In this document: piece by piece, positions 1 to 6,330 of the stretch
Layout: every line of letters begins with the position of its first letter
Position numbering within the stretch: position 1 is the stretch's first letter
Assembly: GCA_002426575.1 (NCBI GenBank)
Contig: DIRE01000047.1
Location: 1 to 6,593 of the forward strand
Direction: 5' to 3'
DNA: 6,593 bases
From: Clostridiaceae bacterium UBA5444
Lineage (GTDB): Bacteria > Bacillota > Clostridia > Clostridiales > Oxobacteraceae
The notes under the pieces: model-generated
Database searches by the model: none
Told to the model about the DNA's origin: nothing
Seen by the model: only the letters and a program-made list of their open reading frames with translations
Translations under genes and position numbers: made by a program

Positions 1-134
1 TTGAATGAAGATTGAGTAGATTTTGCATAATATGCTACCCCACAGAGTAAACCTATGCATAACAGCAATGCTGCCCCCATCCTTACAGCTTCTTTACGGG
101 TTAAAATTATAACAAACCTGCTTATATGAAACAC
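1..134 (-). CDS. N-terminus of a membrane-anchored or exported protein (partial, runs off left edge)
   Basis: Only the first 44 codons lie in the window and the frame is open to the edge. The peptide has a short basic stretch (TRKEAVRMG, residues 12-20), then a hydrophobic segment (AALLLCIGLLCGVAYYA, residues 21-37), then a polar Ser/Thr/Gln stretch. This is the pattern of an uncleaved signal anchor or a signal peptide, so the rest is probably outside the membrane. Start choice is uncertain: a GTG at 134 gives a full N-terminus but has only a weak AAGAG before it, and the next ATG at 80-78 would remove most of the basic region. The N-terminus resembles clostridial sporulation or cell-wall enzymes such as membrane-anchored polysaccharide deacetylases or CwlD-type amidases, but 44 residues do not allow a family call. 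Confidence 0.5.
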   Translation of the reverse strand, partial: MFHISRFVIILTRKEAVRMGAALLLCIGLLCGVAYYAKSTQSSF

Positions 135-181
135 CTCTTATAAATCAGTATTAGCCGAAAAATACATTCCATCATATCTAT

Positions 182-203
182 ATTCATATATCCATTCATA
201 TAT
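182..203. repeat. Short direct repeat of attcatatat
   Basis: The ten bases attcatatat occur at 182-191 and again at 194-203, two bases apart, in AT-rich DNA between the PHP gene and the left-edge gene. It may be chance in AT-rich sequence, or part of the promoter region of the left-edge gene. No convincing sigma-A -35/-10 pair was found with it. Confidence 0.3.
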
Positions 204-210
204 TCTCGGA

Positions 211-280
211 CCCAGCATCATTGGTGCGGGAAAAGCTTTCGCGGCGGTTCCAGCCGTCTTCACATAAGTTAAATGATGGG
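211..280. other. GC-rich island with potential multi-stem RNA fold, function unknown
   Basis: This stretch is much richer in G+C than the DNA around it and holds nested inverted repeats. CATCATT (216-222) pairs exactly with AATGATG (272-278), closing a loop that contains two further hairpins: an imperfect one at 226-242 (GCGGGAAA against TTTCGC, with a two-base bulge) and CGGC/GCCG at 242-245/253-256 around a seven-base loop. The last two share one base, so they may compete. CC (212-213) and GG (279-280) can extend the closing stem across a two-base bulge. On the minus strand it would lie in the 3' UTR of the PHP gene and the leader of the left-edge gene. I compared it from memory with T-box, ydaO (c-di-AMP), GEMM, SAM, TPP, purine and guanidine riboswitches and saw no full match. 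It could instead be a decayed coding fragment. Confidence 0.35.
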
Positions 281-300
281 AAGAATGTTTTGATCGATAT

Positions 301-963
301 TTAGCTCTTTTTGAATTCAGGAACATTTGTTGACAGATATTTTACAAGTTCAAAATTTGTCTTAACATATTCCGGTAAGTAAATTCCGCCATGAGCCAAA
401 TCTTCATATTCATGAAAATCGCTTCCAGATAAAATCTTCATGTTGTTTGCTACAGCATAGTCAAGTGCCTTATCGTTATGGGAGTCGTGCCTCATATTTC
501 CGTTGTAAACTTCAATTCCATCTAAATATTCACATTTTTGTGGGCTGCAATAGTTTCTAAAAGGATGGGCTTGATAAATTAAACAACCATTTTCTTTTAC
601 TAACTTGTAAAGTTCATTGATTTTTAAATCAAAAATGCCGTCACTTTGTAACACAAAGTCTTGCGTTATTCCGTATATTAGGTATTCGTTTTTAGATTCA
701 TTAAGATTAATCTCCATACCCAAAAATACATTAACACCAATTTTTTCTCCTTCTTCGCGTGCAATTCGATAACCTTTAAGCCATAAATCCAAGGCTTTAT
801 TTTTATTGCTTGACAATTGTTCTAAATAATCTTCCTTAAAATGGTCAGTTACGATTATGTTGCCATAACACTTTTCTTTGTATAATGATGGTATTTCCTT
901 TGCAGATACGCTCCCACAGGGGCTAACTTCTTTTGTATGCAAATGTGTTTCTGTCAGTATCAT
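301..963 (-). CDS. PHP-domain metal-dependent phosphoesterase-like protein
   Basis: A 220-residue protein with the metal-ligand pattern of the PHP (polymerase and histidinol phosphatase) family: H7 and H9 in THLHT near the N-terminus, D40-H41 in VTDHF, E84 in GMEI, H133 in QAHPF, and D182/H184 in GSDFH. PHP proteins use these residues to hold two or three metal ions and hydrolyse phosphoesters. The protein is about the size of a bare PHP domain, with no polymerase, helix-hairpin-helix or other domain attached. No signal peptide or membrane segment is seen, so it should be cytoplasmic. The ATG at 963-961 is supported by AAGGAGA (979-973) nine bases upstream. The gene is separated from the amylase gene by a terminator and has its own promoter-like region. 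The substrate cannot be told from sequence; histidinol phosphate, nucleotides and oligonucleotides are all known for the family. Confidence 0.88.
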   Translation of the reverse strand: MILTETHLHTKEVSPCGSVSAKEIPSLYKEKCYGNIIVTDHFKEDYLEQLSSNKNKALDLWLKGYRIAREEGEKIGVNVFLGMEINLNESKNEYLIYGITQDFVLQSDGIFDLKINELYKLVKENGCLIYQAHPFRNYCSPQKCEYLDGIEVYNGNMRHDSHNDKALDYAVANNMKILSGSDFHEYEDLAHGGIYLPEYVKTNFELVKYLSTNVPEFKKS

Positions 964-972
964 AAATTTATC

Positions 973-979
973 TCTCCTT
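973..979 (-). promoter_or_regulatory. Ribosome binding site of the PHP gene
   Basis: AAGGAGA on the minus strand, nine bases before the ATG at 963. It supports this start, which also places the HxH motif right at the N-terminus, as usual for PHP proteins. Confidence 0.8.
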
Positions 980-989
980 GTTATATTGG

Positions 990-1008
990 TAGTGTAAAGT
1001 TAACACTA
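990..1008. promoter_or_regulatory. Palindromic operator-like site upstream of the PHP gene
   Basis: The 19 bases TAGTGTAAAGTTAACACTA form an inverted repeat: outer arms TAGTGT/ACACTA pair exactly and only positions 7 and 13 and the central base break the symmetry. It lies between the putative -10 (1011-1016) and the RBS (973-979), over the expected transcription start, a common place for a repressor site. I do not recognise the regulator. A stem-loop in the mRNA leader is the alternative reading. Confidence 0.45.
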
Positions 1009-1010
1009 CT

Positions 1011-1039
1011 ATTCTTTTGTTAAAGTCTTTTATTTTCAA
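1011..1039 (-). promoter_or_regulatory. Putative sigma-A promoter of the PHP gene
   Basis: On the minus strand TTGAAA (1039-1034) is followed after 17 bases by AAGAAT (1016-1011), matching TTGACA and TATAAT at four of six positions each. Transcription would begin near 1004, inside the palindrome, leaving a leader of about 40 bases. The -10 is weak. The stronger-looking TATAAC at 985-980 is ruled out as it touches the RBS. Confidence 0.35.
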
Positions 1040-1139
1040 GGGCTGCAAAGTTTTTTAAATAAAAAAATTGAGGCTTAACATACATCATATTTTACACCTT
1101 TTTCCGAGCATTTTGGGCTTGAAATCGTATTTTTTGCAT

Positions 1140-1185
1140 AAAAAAGAAACTGCCACACTAATTACTTAGTGCGCCAGTTTCTTTT
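1140..1185 (-). terminator. Rho-independent terminator after the amylopullulanase gene, possibly bidirectional
   Basis: AAAAGAAACTG (1142-1152) pairs exactly with CAGTTTCTTTT (1175-1185). Beyond a short internal loop, CACTAA (1156-1161) pairs with TTAGTG (1166-1171) around the loop TTAC. On the minus strand the hairpin ends in a run of six T (plus-strand A 1140-1145). It begins 29 bases past the amylopullulanase stop codon, so it should end that transcript and isolate the PHP gene. The plus strand reads CTTTTATTT after the stem, so weaker termination in that direction is possible. Confidence 0.88.
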
Positions 1186-1214
1186 ATTTCACTTCAAACT
1201 CTGTGCTTCTCTTC

Positions 1215-4200
1215 TTAGTTCCCGAAATCGGAAGAATTATTATTTCCATCTTTATCAATTATATTTTTTATATTATCAACTATTGTGCTAGGTACCGCTG
1301 CTTCTCCTCCTAAAACTACTAATTTGGCATTGCTTATGCCTTTAGATTTTTCTTTAAGATACTCCTCTACAGGCTTACCAATATTTTTATATGTTAAAAA
1401 CATAGGTGCTCCATTCTTAGCTGCTAATGCTGCTCCAGACAATGCATCTGCAAATTCATTTCCTAAAGTGCCTTCTCCCACAGCTACAAAAATATTATTA
1501 AAGTTTAACTCTTTTTCAAAGTACTTAATTACATTAACATTTGTTTCATATCTGTCTTTTCCGTATAATCTGATAGGTGCATTTTCAGCAATATTTTTTG
1601 CAGTAATTTCAACCTTTGGAGATATGCAGTCTTCCCCTCCAACTAAATAAATTACTGAAACCTCTGCATTTGAGATATAATATTTAATACTCTTAGGAAT
1701 CTCATTTTTTTCTGTAAGCAATATTGGCATTACATTGATAGCTGCTATAGGTGCAATTGATAGTGCATCTGCAAAGCCATTTCCCGAAGCTAATGCACAA
1801 CTTTCATCCACCTTAATATTTTTAGTTGCTGCTTCTTCTAATAGCTTATTTGCAATAACTGCTGATGTCTCATATCTATCACTACCTGCTATTCTATCAA
1901 CATATATGTTATTTATCTTTTTAATCTCTTCTTCAACTTTCTTAGATACAGCACCCTCCCCACCTGCAATAATTACTTTTTTAACTTCGAGCCTCTTAAG
2001 CTCGTCTTTTACTTCATTACTAAGCCTATCACTATTAGTTAAAAGTATAGGCGCATCATACACTTTAGCAAGTGGTACTGAGCAAAGTAAATCAGCATAA
2101 TCTTCCCCTGTGGCAATTATGGCATATTCAGCCTTTTTCCATCCTCTTTTAGATATAGCTGCCGATGTTTCATACCTATCTTTCCCTTGAATCCTTTCAA
2201 CAACTGTATCTGCATTAACTTCAGGTATAAAAGGTAAAATATTTTCTTCATCTGAATTCTTAACTATAAATGAAGGATCATAAGCATCTTTTAACGCTGC
2301 AGTATTAACTTTTATTTCTTTGTAATTTTTCACAAGTATCAACCCTGATTTAGATGGTACAGAAGCATTTAATATTCCGCCTTTTATTTCATATGTTTGT
2401 CCAGTTATTGCATCTGTTAAAGTTCCATCTAAAAACATATCTTTAACATTTAGCTGAATACTATTTTCATCTGCTCTATTTACTAAAACAAGGGCTTTAT
2501 CATTATCATTTGTTCTTAGATATGCCACCATATCATCAGAATCGATATCAACAACTTTTATATCACCTGTTCTTAATACTTCATAATTATCTCTGATATT
2601 TGCAAGTTTAGCATACCATTCTACTAGCTCTTTATTTCCTTTTCCCCAAATCATGCCTCTTCTGTTATCAGGATCATCGCAGCCAGGAATACCAGCTTCA
2701 TCGCCGTAATATATACATGGTGTTCCAGGATAGGTCATTTGTATAAGTGGAACAAGTTTCATACTTTCAAGTGCTTCTTTTGAAGGCTCTTTAGCTACAC
2801 CCTTCTCACTCTTCTTAGCTCCGTCTATATTTGAAATAGCTCTTTGAGTATCATGAGAACCTACAAGGTTTAGCATTGCTTCAAAAGCTTCTCTTGGATA
2901 CTGCTCTCTCATTGCTTCAAGTTCATTTATAGATTGCTTAGCACTTATACACTGCCCATCTTCATTTTTCCCTTTTACAAAATTCATTACTGAATCCCTA
3001 AATCTATAGTTCATTACTGAATCGTACATATCACCAAGAATATATTTTGAAGCATCTGCCCAAATCTCACCAATTATTACATTATCACCTTCGCTCTTTA
3101 CTGCCGTCCTAAACTTTCTCCAAGTTTCATCTGAAACTTCATTTCCCACATCAAGTCTCCAGCCATCTGAACCATTTCTAAGCCAATACCTTGAGTTGGA
3201 ATTTGGTCCATCTATTATTTCATCAGCCCAGGTTTTAACATTATATTCTGACCCATTCAACGACTGAATAACCGGCATGGAATCATATCCCCACCAGCCT
3301 TCGTAGTCATAATGCCTTTCATTTCCTTCTCCCACTAATTTATTATTAATTACAAACCAGTCTTTATAATGAAAATCGGTTATACCCTGTGATTTATAAT
3401 CTGACTGTACTTGTGCTTCAGCAGGTTCCTTGTCCATTTTATTATTGTTCATTAAATCGTAAACCTTTGACCAGTACTGATAAGCACCCAATGGCTTTCC
3501 TGTTGCAGCATATTTCTCATATCTATCAAAGTAAATAGAATCATCTGAAACATGGTTAAACACTCCATCAAGGATTATATTCATACCTCTCTTTTGTGCT
3601 TCATCTTTTAGTTTAAGAAAATCATCCATATTACCAAGTATAGGGTCTATATTCCTATAATCTGTAGTATCATACCTATGGTTTGAAATTGAATGTGAAA
3701 TAGGATTAAGATAGAGTATATTTACGCCTAATGCTTTTAGATAATCAAGTTTATCCGTAACTCCCTTTATATCTCCACCATATATTTCATTGCACCAAAT
3801 GCCATCTCCCTTAGTTCCTGCATAGTTAGGATCATCTTCTATCTGGGGATCTTCAGGTATAGCATACCAATCTTTATAAAACTCATAATTTACAGAACCC
3901 CTTGCAGTTTTTTGTGCAGTATCATTTTTCCTATCGCCGTTATAAAATCTATCTGGGAAAATCTGATATGCAATACCATTTTTCATCCAATCCGGAGTTT
4001 TAAAACCAGATTCATAAACATTCAAATCATATAATTTAACACTACCTAAGTTATCTAATTTTCCGCTTCCAAAATAGCCATCATCATCACCATAGGCCTT
4101 AACTTCTGACCCATTTGATAATACAAAATAGTACTTGTTCATTCCTATTTTATTTGGAGTATATTCTGCAGTCCATTTGTCTGAACCATCTTCAAAGCTT

Positions 4201-6212
4201 TCCTTTTTCTCCATTTCAATGATTTTACTTCCATCACCTGAAACGATTATTAACTTGGCCTGAGTTAAATCATCTTTTGCTGCTTTAAGGTTAAACTTAA
4301 CCCTTGTATTAACAGGTACAGCTCCATAAGGGGTTTTGTATCCAAGCTCTCTGGAATTATACAAAACACTGGATTCATCAATTTTTTTACTTGAGCAGTC
4401 GTTGAATACCATACCTGATAAAGAATCATAACTTATAGTTACTTCCCTTGAATCTTCTTCAATAGTTATCATAGGTATATTTATTGTTTTTTCACCAATT
4501 AATACAATTAAGTCATCATGGCTTCCCTTACTTAAAGAAACCTTTGCACTATAAACTCCTGTTAGGCCTTCATCCTTCATTACTGTGTCTTCAGAAATTC
4601 CCGTGCCTTTAAGTTGTGCATTAACTGCTATATACGTAGTGGTATCCACTATCCTGTGACTTACATCAGAATAAATAAATGTAATATCCTTTGTTGCATT
4701 TACACTAAGCATAATATTAGCTCCATCTTTTTTTCCTTCAGCTCCGTAGTTTTCAGCCCAGCTCCCACTTAAAGCAACCTTATATTCATAGCTCCCAGCT
4801 GGAACATTTTTTAATGTTAATTCATACCTGTTATCTCCCTTATAGAGCATCCTTGTCCTATAATCTGAAGGCGTCCAATCTGAAGCACCCACTGCACCTT
4901 GTATTGTTCCAACCAAAACTACATTTTTTCCTCCTGGCACCTCGGAGATTTCCCTTACTATATCTAGATCCTTCGATATATTTATTTCATCTTTACTTGC
5001 TGTTACAGTTACTTTCTTTGAATCCTCTCCATCTTCTAATAAGCTTGCTTTTAATATTCCATTTTCATCTATTGAAGCTGCATCTTCAGGTAAAACACTC
5101 CAACTAACTTCCGATATTACTTCATCGTTGCCTTCTGCAGTTAATGATAATGCACTGCATGTAGCAGTTTCACCATGTTTAACTTCCCCCGGAGCATCAA
5201 TGGAGTAAAACCCTGGCACAAATAATGCAGAATTATCCCCTGTAGTCTTTGTATTAGCTGGATCCCTAAGCCAGTTTCCATCCACAATAAACTTATATCC
5301 ATGTTTTCCAGCTGCTAATTTATTTATAGTAATGGAATATACATTATTTTCATCCTTAGTCATAGCCTTTTTGCTATTCTGCCAATCTGTCATACTTCCT
5401 GCAAGATAAACCGCTTTTGCAGAATCTGAAGCTTTGTACCTAAAGGTAATAGTTCCATCTGAATTTATCTCTGGTGAAACAATATTATCCTCACTTGAGC
5501 CGCCGCTTTCTTCTGCAATTTCAGGATAATTTATAGAGTCCTTACACAAATTAAGAAAAGGATTTGCCATAAATGTTACATCTTTATCTTCTGAAATATT
5601 GAATCCAATATTAGTACTTACTTCTCCATTGCTCCATTTATGGTCATATGCGGCCTTATACTCATAACTTCCTGCTTTTAGATTAAAAGCCTTTTTAAAG
5701 AATCCCCCGCCTATATAATCCAAATCAAATTTTGTATCTTCAGGCTTCCAGTCTTGTCCACCTGTTTGACCTAAAGTTCCTGTTATTGTAGCAAATTCTT
5801 TAAAGCTTCCAGCATCATTGACTGAATCATAAATTTTTTTACTATTATTATCAAATATAAAAGTTACCGCACTTCCTGAAGTCACCTGAATGGCCTTATT
5901 ATTCCGAGGATATGCTTCATCCCAGTCTTTATTTAAAGCAACCTTATATGAATACTCTTTGTCATTTTTAAAACTAACATTAATTTCATACATTCCCTCT
6001 AAACAATACTTCATTAATGTTGCTTCATTTTCAGGGCTCCAATTTTTGCCCAGTTCATTATCCTCCAGAAAATCTCCCACTAAGGTTACTGCTGGAGGAG
6101 CCTCCTCAGCATAAACCTTCATCAGGTTAACATTAGGAATAAGATTAAATAAAAATAGTAGTACTACTGTAAAAATTACGTTCCTCTGAAATCTCCTTTG
6201 AAATTTTTTCAT
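1215..6212 (-). CDS. Secreted, cell-wall-bound GH13 amylopullulanase-type enzyme with CWB2 repeats
   Basis: A 1665-residue exported alpha-glucan hydrolase, probably cutting alpha-1,4 and alpha-1,6 bonds of starch, pullulan or glycogen. Order of parts: signal peptide (1-36, cut after VYA); X25-type modules (about 42-130 and 141-225); CBM48-like module (248-337, YLAGSMTDWQ); Big2-like Ig fold (340-422); third X25 (431-522); unassigned stretch (525-608); CBM34-like N domain (612-735); GH13 barrel (about 742-1210); C-terminal beta domain (about 1215-1296); linker; three CWB2 repeats (1338-1650). All conserved GH13 regions are intact: NHRYD 844-848, DGVFNH (D882, H887), MPVIQSLN 979-986, GWRLDV (R1019, nucleophile D1021), GEIW (acid/base E1049), LVGSHD (H1120, D1121). 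The pattern fits neopullulanase/amylopullulanase-type GH13 (possibly subfamily 39). The ATG at 6212 has a strong RBS. Alpha-amylase or neopullulanase activity alone is the main alternative. Confidence 0.93.
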   Translation of the reverse strand: MKKFQRRFQRNVIFTVVLLFLFNLIPNVNLMKVYAEEAPPAVTLVGDFLEDNELGKNWSPENEATLMKYCLEGMYEINVSFKNDKEYSYKVALNKDWDEAYPRNNKAIQVTSGSAVTFIFDNNSKKIYDSVNDAGSFKEFATITGTLGQTGGQDWKPEDTKFDLDYIGGGFFKKAFNLKAGSYEYKAAYDHKWSNGEVSTNIGFNISEDKDVTFMANPFLNLCKDSINYPEIAEESGGSSEDNIVSPEINSDGTITFRYKASDSAKAVYLAGSMTDWQNSKKAMTKDENNVYSITINKLAAGKHGYKFIVDGNWLRDPANTKTTGDNSALFVPGFYSIDAPGEVKHGETATCSALSLTAEGNDEVISEVSWSVLPEDAASIDENGILKASLLEDGEDSKKVTVTASKDEINISKDLDIVREISEVPGGKNVVLVGTIQGAVGASDWTPSDYRTRMLYKGDNRYELTLKNVPAGSYEYKVALSGSWAENYGAEGKKDGANIMLSVNATKDITFIYSDVSHRIVDTTTYIAVNAQLKGTGISEDTVMKDEGLTGVYSAKVSLSKGSHDDLIVLIGEKTINIPMITIEEDSREVTISYDSLSGMVFNDCSSKKIDESSVLYNSRELGYKTPYGAVPVNTRVKFNLKAAKDDLTQAKLIIVSGDGSKIIEMEKKESFEDGSDKWTAEYTPNKIGMNKYYFVLSNGSEVKAYGDDDGYFGSGKLDNLGSVKLYDLNVYESGFKTPDWMKNGIAYQIFPDRFYNGDRKNDTAQKTARGSVNYEFYKDWYAIPEDPQIEDDPNYAGTKGDGIWCNEIYGGDIKGVTDKLDYLKALGVNILYLNPISHSISNHRYDTTDYRNIDPILGNMDDFLKLKDEAQKRGMNIILDGVFNHVSDDSIYFDRYEKYAATGKPLGAYQYWSKVYDLMNNNKMDKEPAEAQVQSDYKSQGITDFHYKDWFVINNKLVGEGNERHYDYEGWWGYDSMPVIQSLNGSEYNVKTWADEIIDGPNSNSRYWLRNGSDGWRLDVGNEVSDETWRKFRTAVKSEGDNVIIGEIWADASKYILGDMYDSVMNYRFRDSVMNFVKGKNEDGQCISAKQSINELEAMREQYPREAFEAMLNLVGSHDTQRAISNIDGAKKSEKGVAKEPSKEALESMKLVPLIQMTYPGTPCIYYGDEAGIPGCDDPDNRRGMIWGKGNKELVEWYAKLANIRDNYEVLRTGDIKVVDIDSDDMVAYLRTNDNDKALVLVNRADENSIQLNVKDMFLDGTLTDAITGQTYEIKGGILNASVPSKSGLILVKNYKEIKVNTAALKDAYDPSFIVKNSDEENILPFIPEVNADTVVERIQGKDRYETSAAISKRGWKKAEYAIIATGEDYADLLCSVPLAKVYDAPILLTNSDRLSNEVKDELKRLEVKKVIIAGGEGAVSKKVEEEIKKINNIYVDRIAGSDRYETSAVIANKLLEEAATKNIKVDESCALASGNGFADALSIAPIAAINVMPILLTEKNEIPKSIKYYISNAEVSVIYLVGGEDCISPKVEITAKNIAENAPIRLYGKDRYETNVNVIKYFEKELNFNNIFVAVGEGTLGNEFADALSGAALAAKNGAPMFLTYKNIGKPVEEYLKEKSKGISNAKLVVLGGEAAVPSTIVDNIKNIIDKDGNNNSSDFGN
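1263..2201 (-). repeat. Three CWB2 cell-wall-binding repeats at the C-terminus of the amylase
   Basis: Residues about 1338-1650 hold three copies of a roughly 100-residue unit of the CWB2 family (Pfam PF04122). Each opens with an R-x-x-G-x-DRYET motif (RIQGKDRYET 1340-1349, RIAGSDRYET 1440-1449, RLYGKDRYET 1548-1557). Copies 2 and 3 carry FADALS, and all end in a GGE motif (AGGEGAVS, VGGEDCIS, LGGEAAVP). Three tandem copies is the usual functional number; in Clostridioides difficile such modules bind an anionic wall polymer without a covalent link. The first copy is the most diverged: YADLLCS replaces FADALS. The antisense strand of this block is unusually free of stops, giving false reading frames. 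Confidence 0.92.
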
Positions 6213-6216
6213 TCTA

Positions 6217-6227
6217 CACCCTCCTTT
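6217..6227 (-). promoter_or_regulatory. Ribosome binding site of the amylopullulanase gene
   Basis: AAAGGAGGGTG on the minus strand, with core AGGAGG at 6225-6220, seven bases from the ATG. It is close to the ideal anti-SD complement and fixes the start at 6212, directly before the MKKFQRRFQR signal-peptide N-region. It lies only two bases from the proximal operator. Confidence 0.9.
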
Positions 6228-6229
6228 AT

Positions 6230-6249
6230 TTATGCAATCGCTCGCATAA
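6230..6249. promoter_or_regulatory. Proximal cre/LacI-type operator (O1)
   Basis: TTATGCAATCGCTCGCATAA is a palindrome centred on CG, with eight of ten half-site positions symmetric. Its inner 16 bases (6232-6247) fit the Bacillus cre consensus WTGNAANCGNWNNCAW. It overlaps the TTGATA-17-CATTAT pair and nearly touches the RBS, so a bound LacI-family protein (CcpA or a maltose-type regulator) would be expected to block transcription. Confidence 0.75.
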
Positions 6250-6274
6250 TGATATTTGTTGTGTTCTATATCAA
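6246..6274 (-). promoter_or_regulatory. Possible proximal promoter of the amylopullulanase gene
   Basis: TTGATA (6274-6269) and CATTAT (6251-6246) on the minus strand are 17 bases apart, matching the sigma-A consensus at five and four of six positions. Transcription would start near 6239, inside O1, giving a leader of about 27 bases. In the distal copy the same spot reads TTAATA-17-CATTAT (6341-6313). Confidence 0.4.
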
Positions 6275-6296
6275 CTTATTCTATACCCCCCTTTAT

Positions 6297-6316
6297 TTAT
6301 GCAACCGTTTGCATAA
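6297..6316. promoter_or_regulatory. Distal cre/LacI-type operator (O2)
   Basis: TTATGCAACCGTTTGCATAA is symmetric at nine of ten half-site positions around a central CG. Its inner 16 bases (6299-6314) fit the cre consensus WTGNAANCGNWNNCAW on both strands, so it is the better of the two sites. It lies 67 bases from O1, centre to centre, within the duplicated unit, and just downstream of a TATAAT at 6330-6325. Confidence 0.8.
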
Positions 6317-6324
6317 TGATATTT

Positions 6325-6330
6325 ATTATA
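6325..6330 (-). promoter_or_regulatory. Possible -10 box of a distal promoter
   Basis: A perfect TATAAT on the minus strand in the distal repeat copy. Transcription from it would start near 6318 with O2 immediately downstream, a classic repression layout. No good -35 box is seen 16-18 bases upstream. The matching spot in the proximal copy has changed to CACAAC. Confidence 0.35.

Noticed and set aside
106..111. TATAAT on the minus strand as a promoter for the left-edge gene
   Set aside because: It falls inside the likely coding sequence and has no matching -35 box; only usable if translation starts at the ATG at 80.
211..280. Identification of the island as a ydaO (c-di-AMP) or guanidine riboswitch
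   Set aside because: Short pieces such as TTAAC, GGAACC, CCCGCACC and GGGTCCGAGA resemble conserved fragments, but the other core elements and the usual length are missing.
138..326. Minus-strand 62-codon reading frame overlapping the 3' end of the PHP gene
   Set aside because: There is no ribosome binding site before its ATG, it begins inside the PHP coding sequence in another frame, and most of its length is the fold-prone GC-rich island and AT repeats. Its peptide matches no family I know. A gene remnant remains possible.
980..985. TATAAC on the minus strand as a -10 box for the PHP gene
   Set aside because: It directly abuts the RBS, so a transcript starting from it would lack the RBS.
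1285..2100. Two 121-codon plus-strand frames (1285-1650 and 1735-2100)
   Set aside because: They are antisense to the CWB2 repeats; their similarity in length and sequence simply mirrors the repeats, and they lack supporting start signals.
4814..5107. Plus-strand 97-codon frame
   Set aside because: Antisense to the third X25 and Big2-like modules, with low-complexity Leu/His/Ser content and no RBS.
5890..6114. Plus-strand 74-codon frame
   Set aside because: Antisense to the signal-peptide end and first X25 module of the amylase gene, with no independent support.
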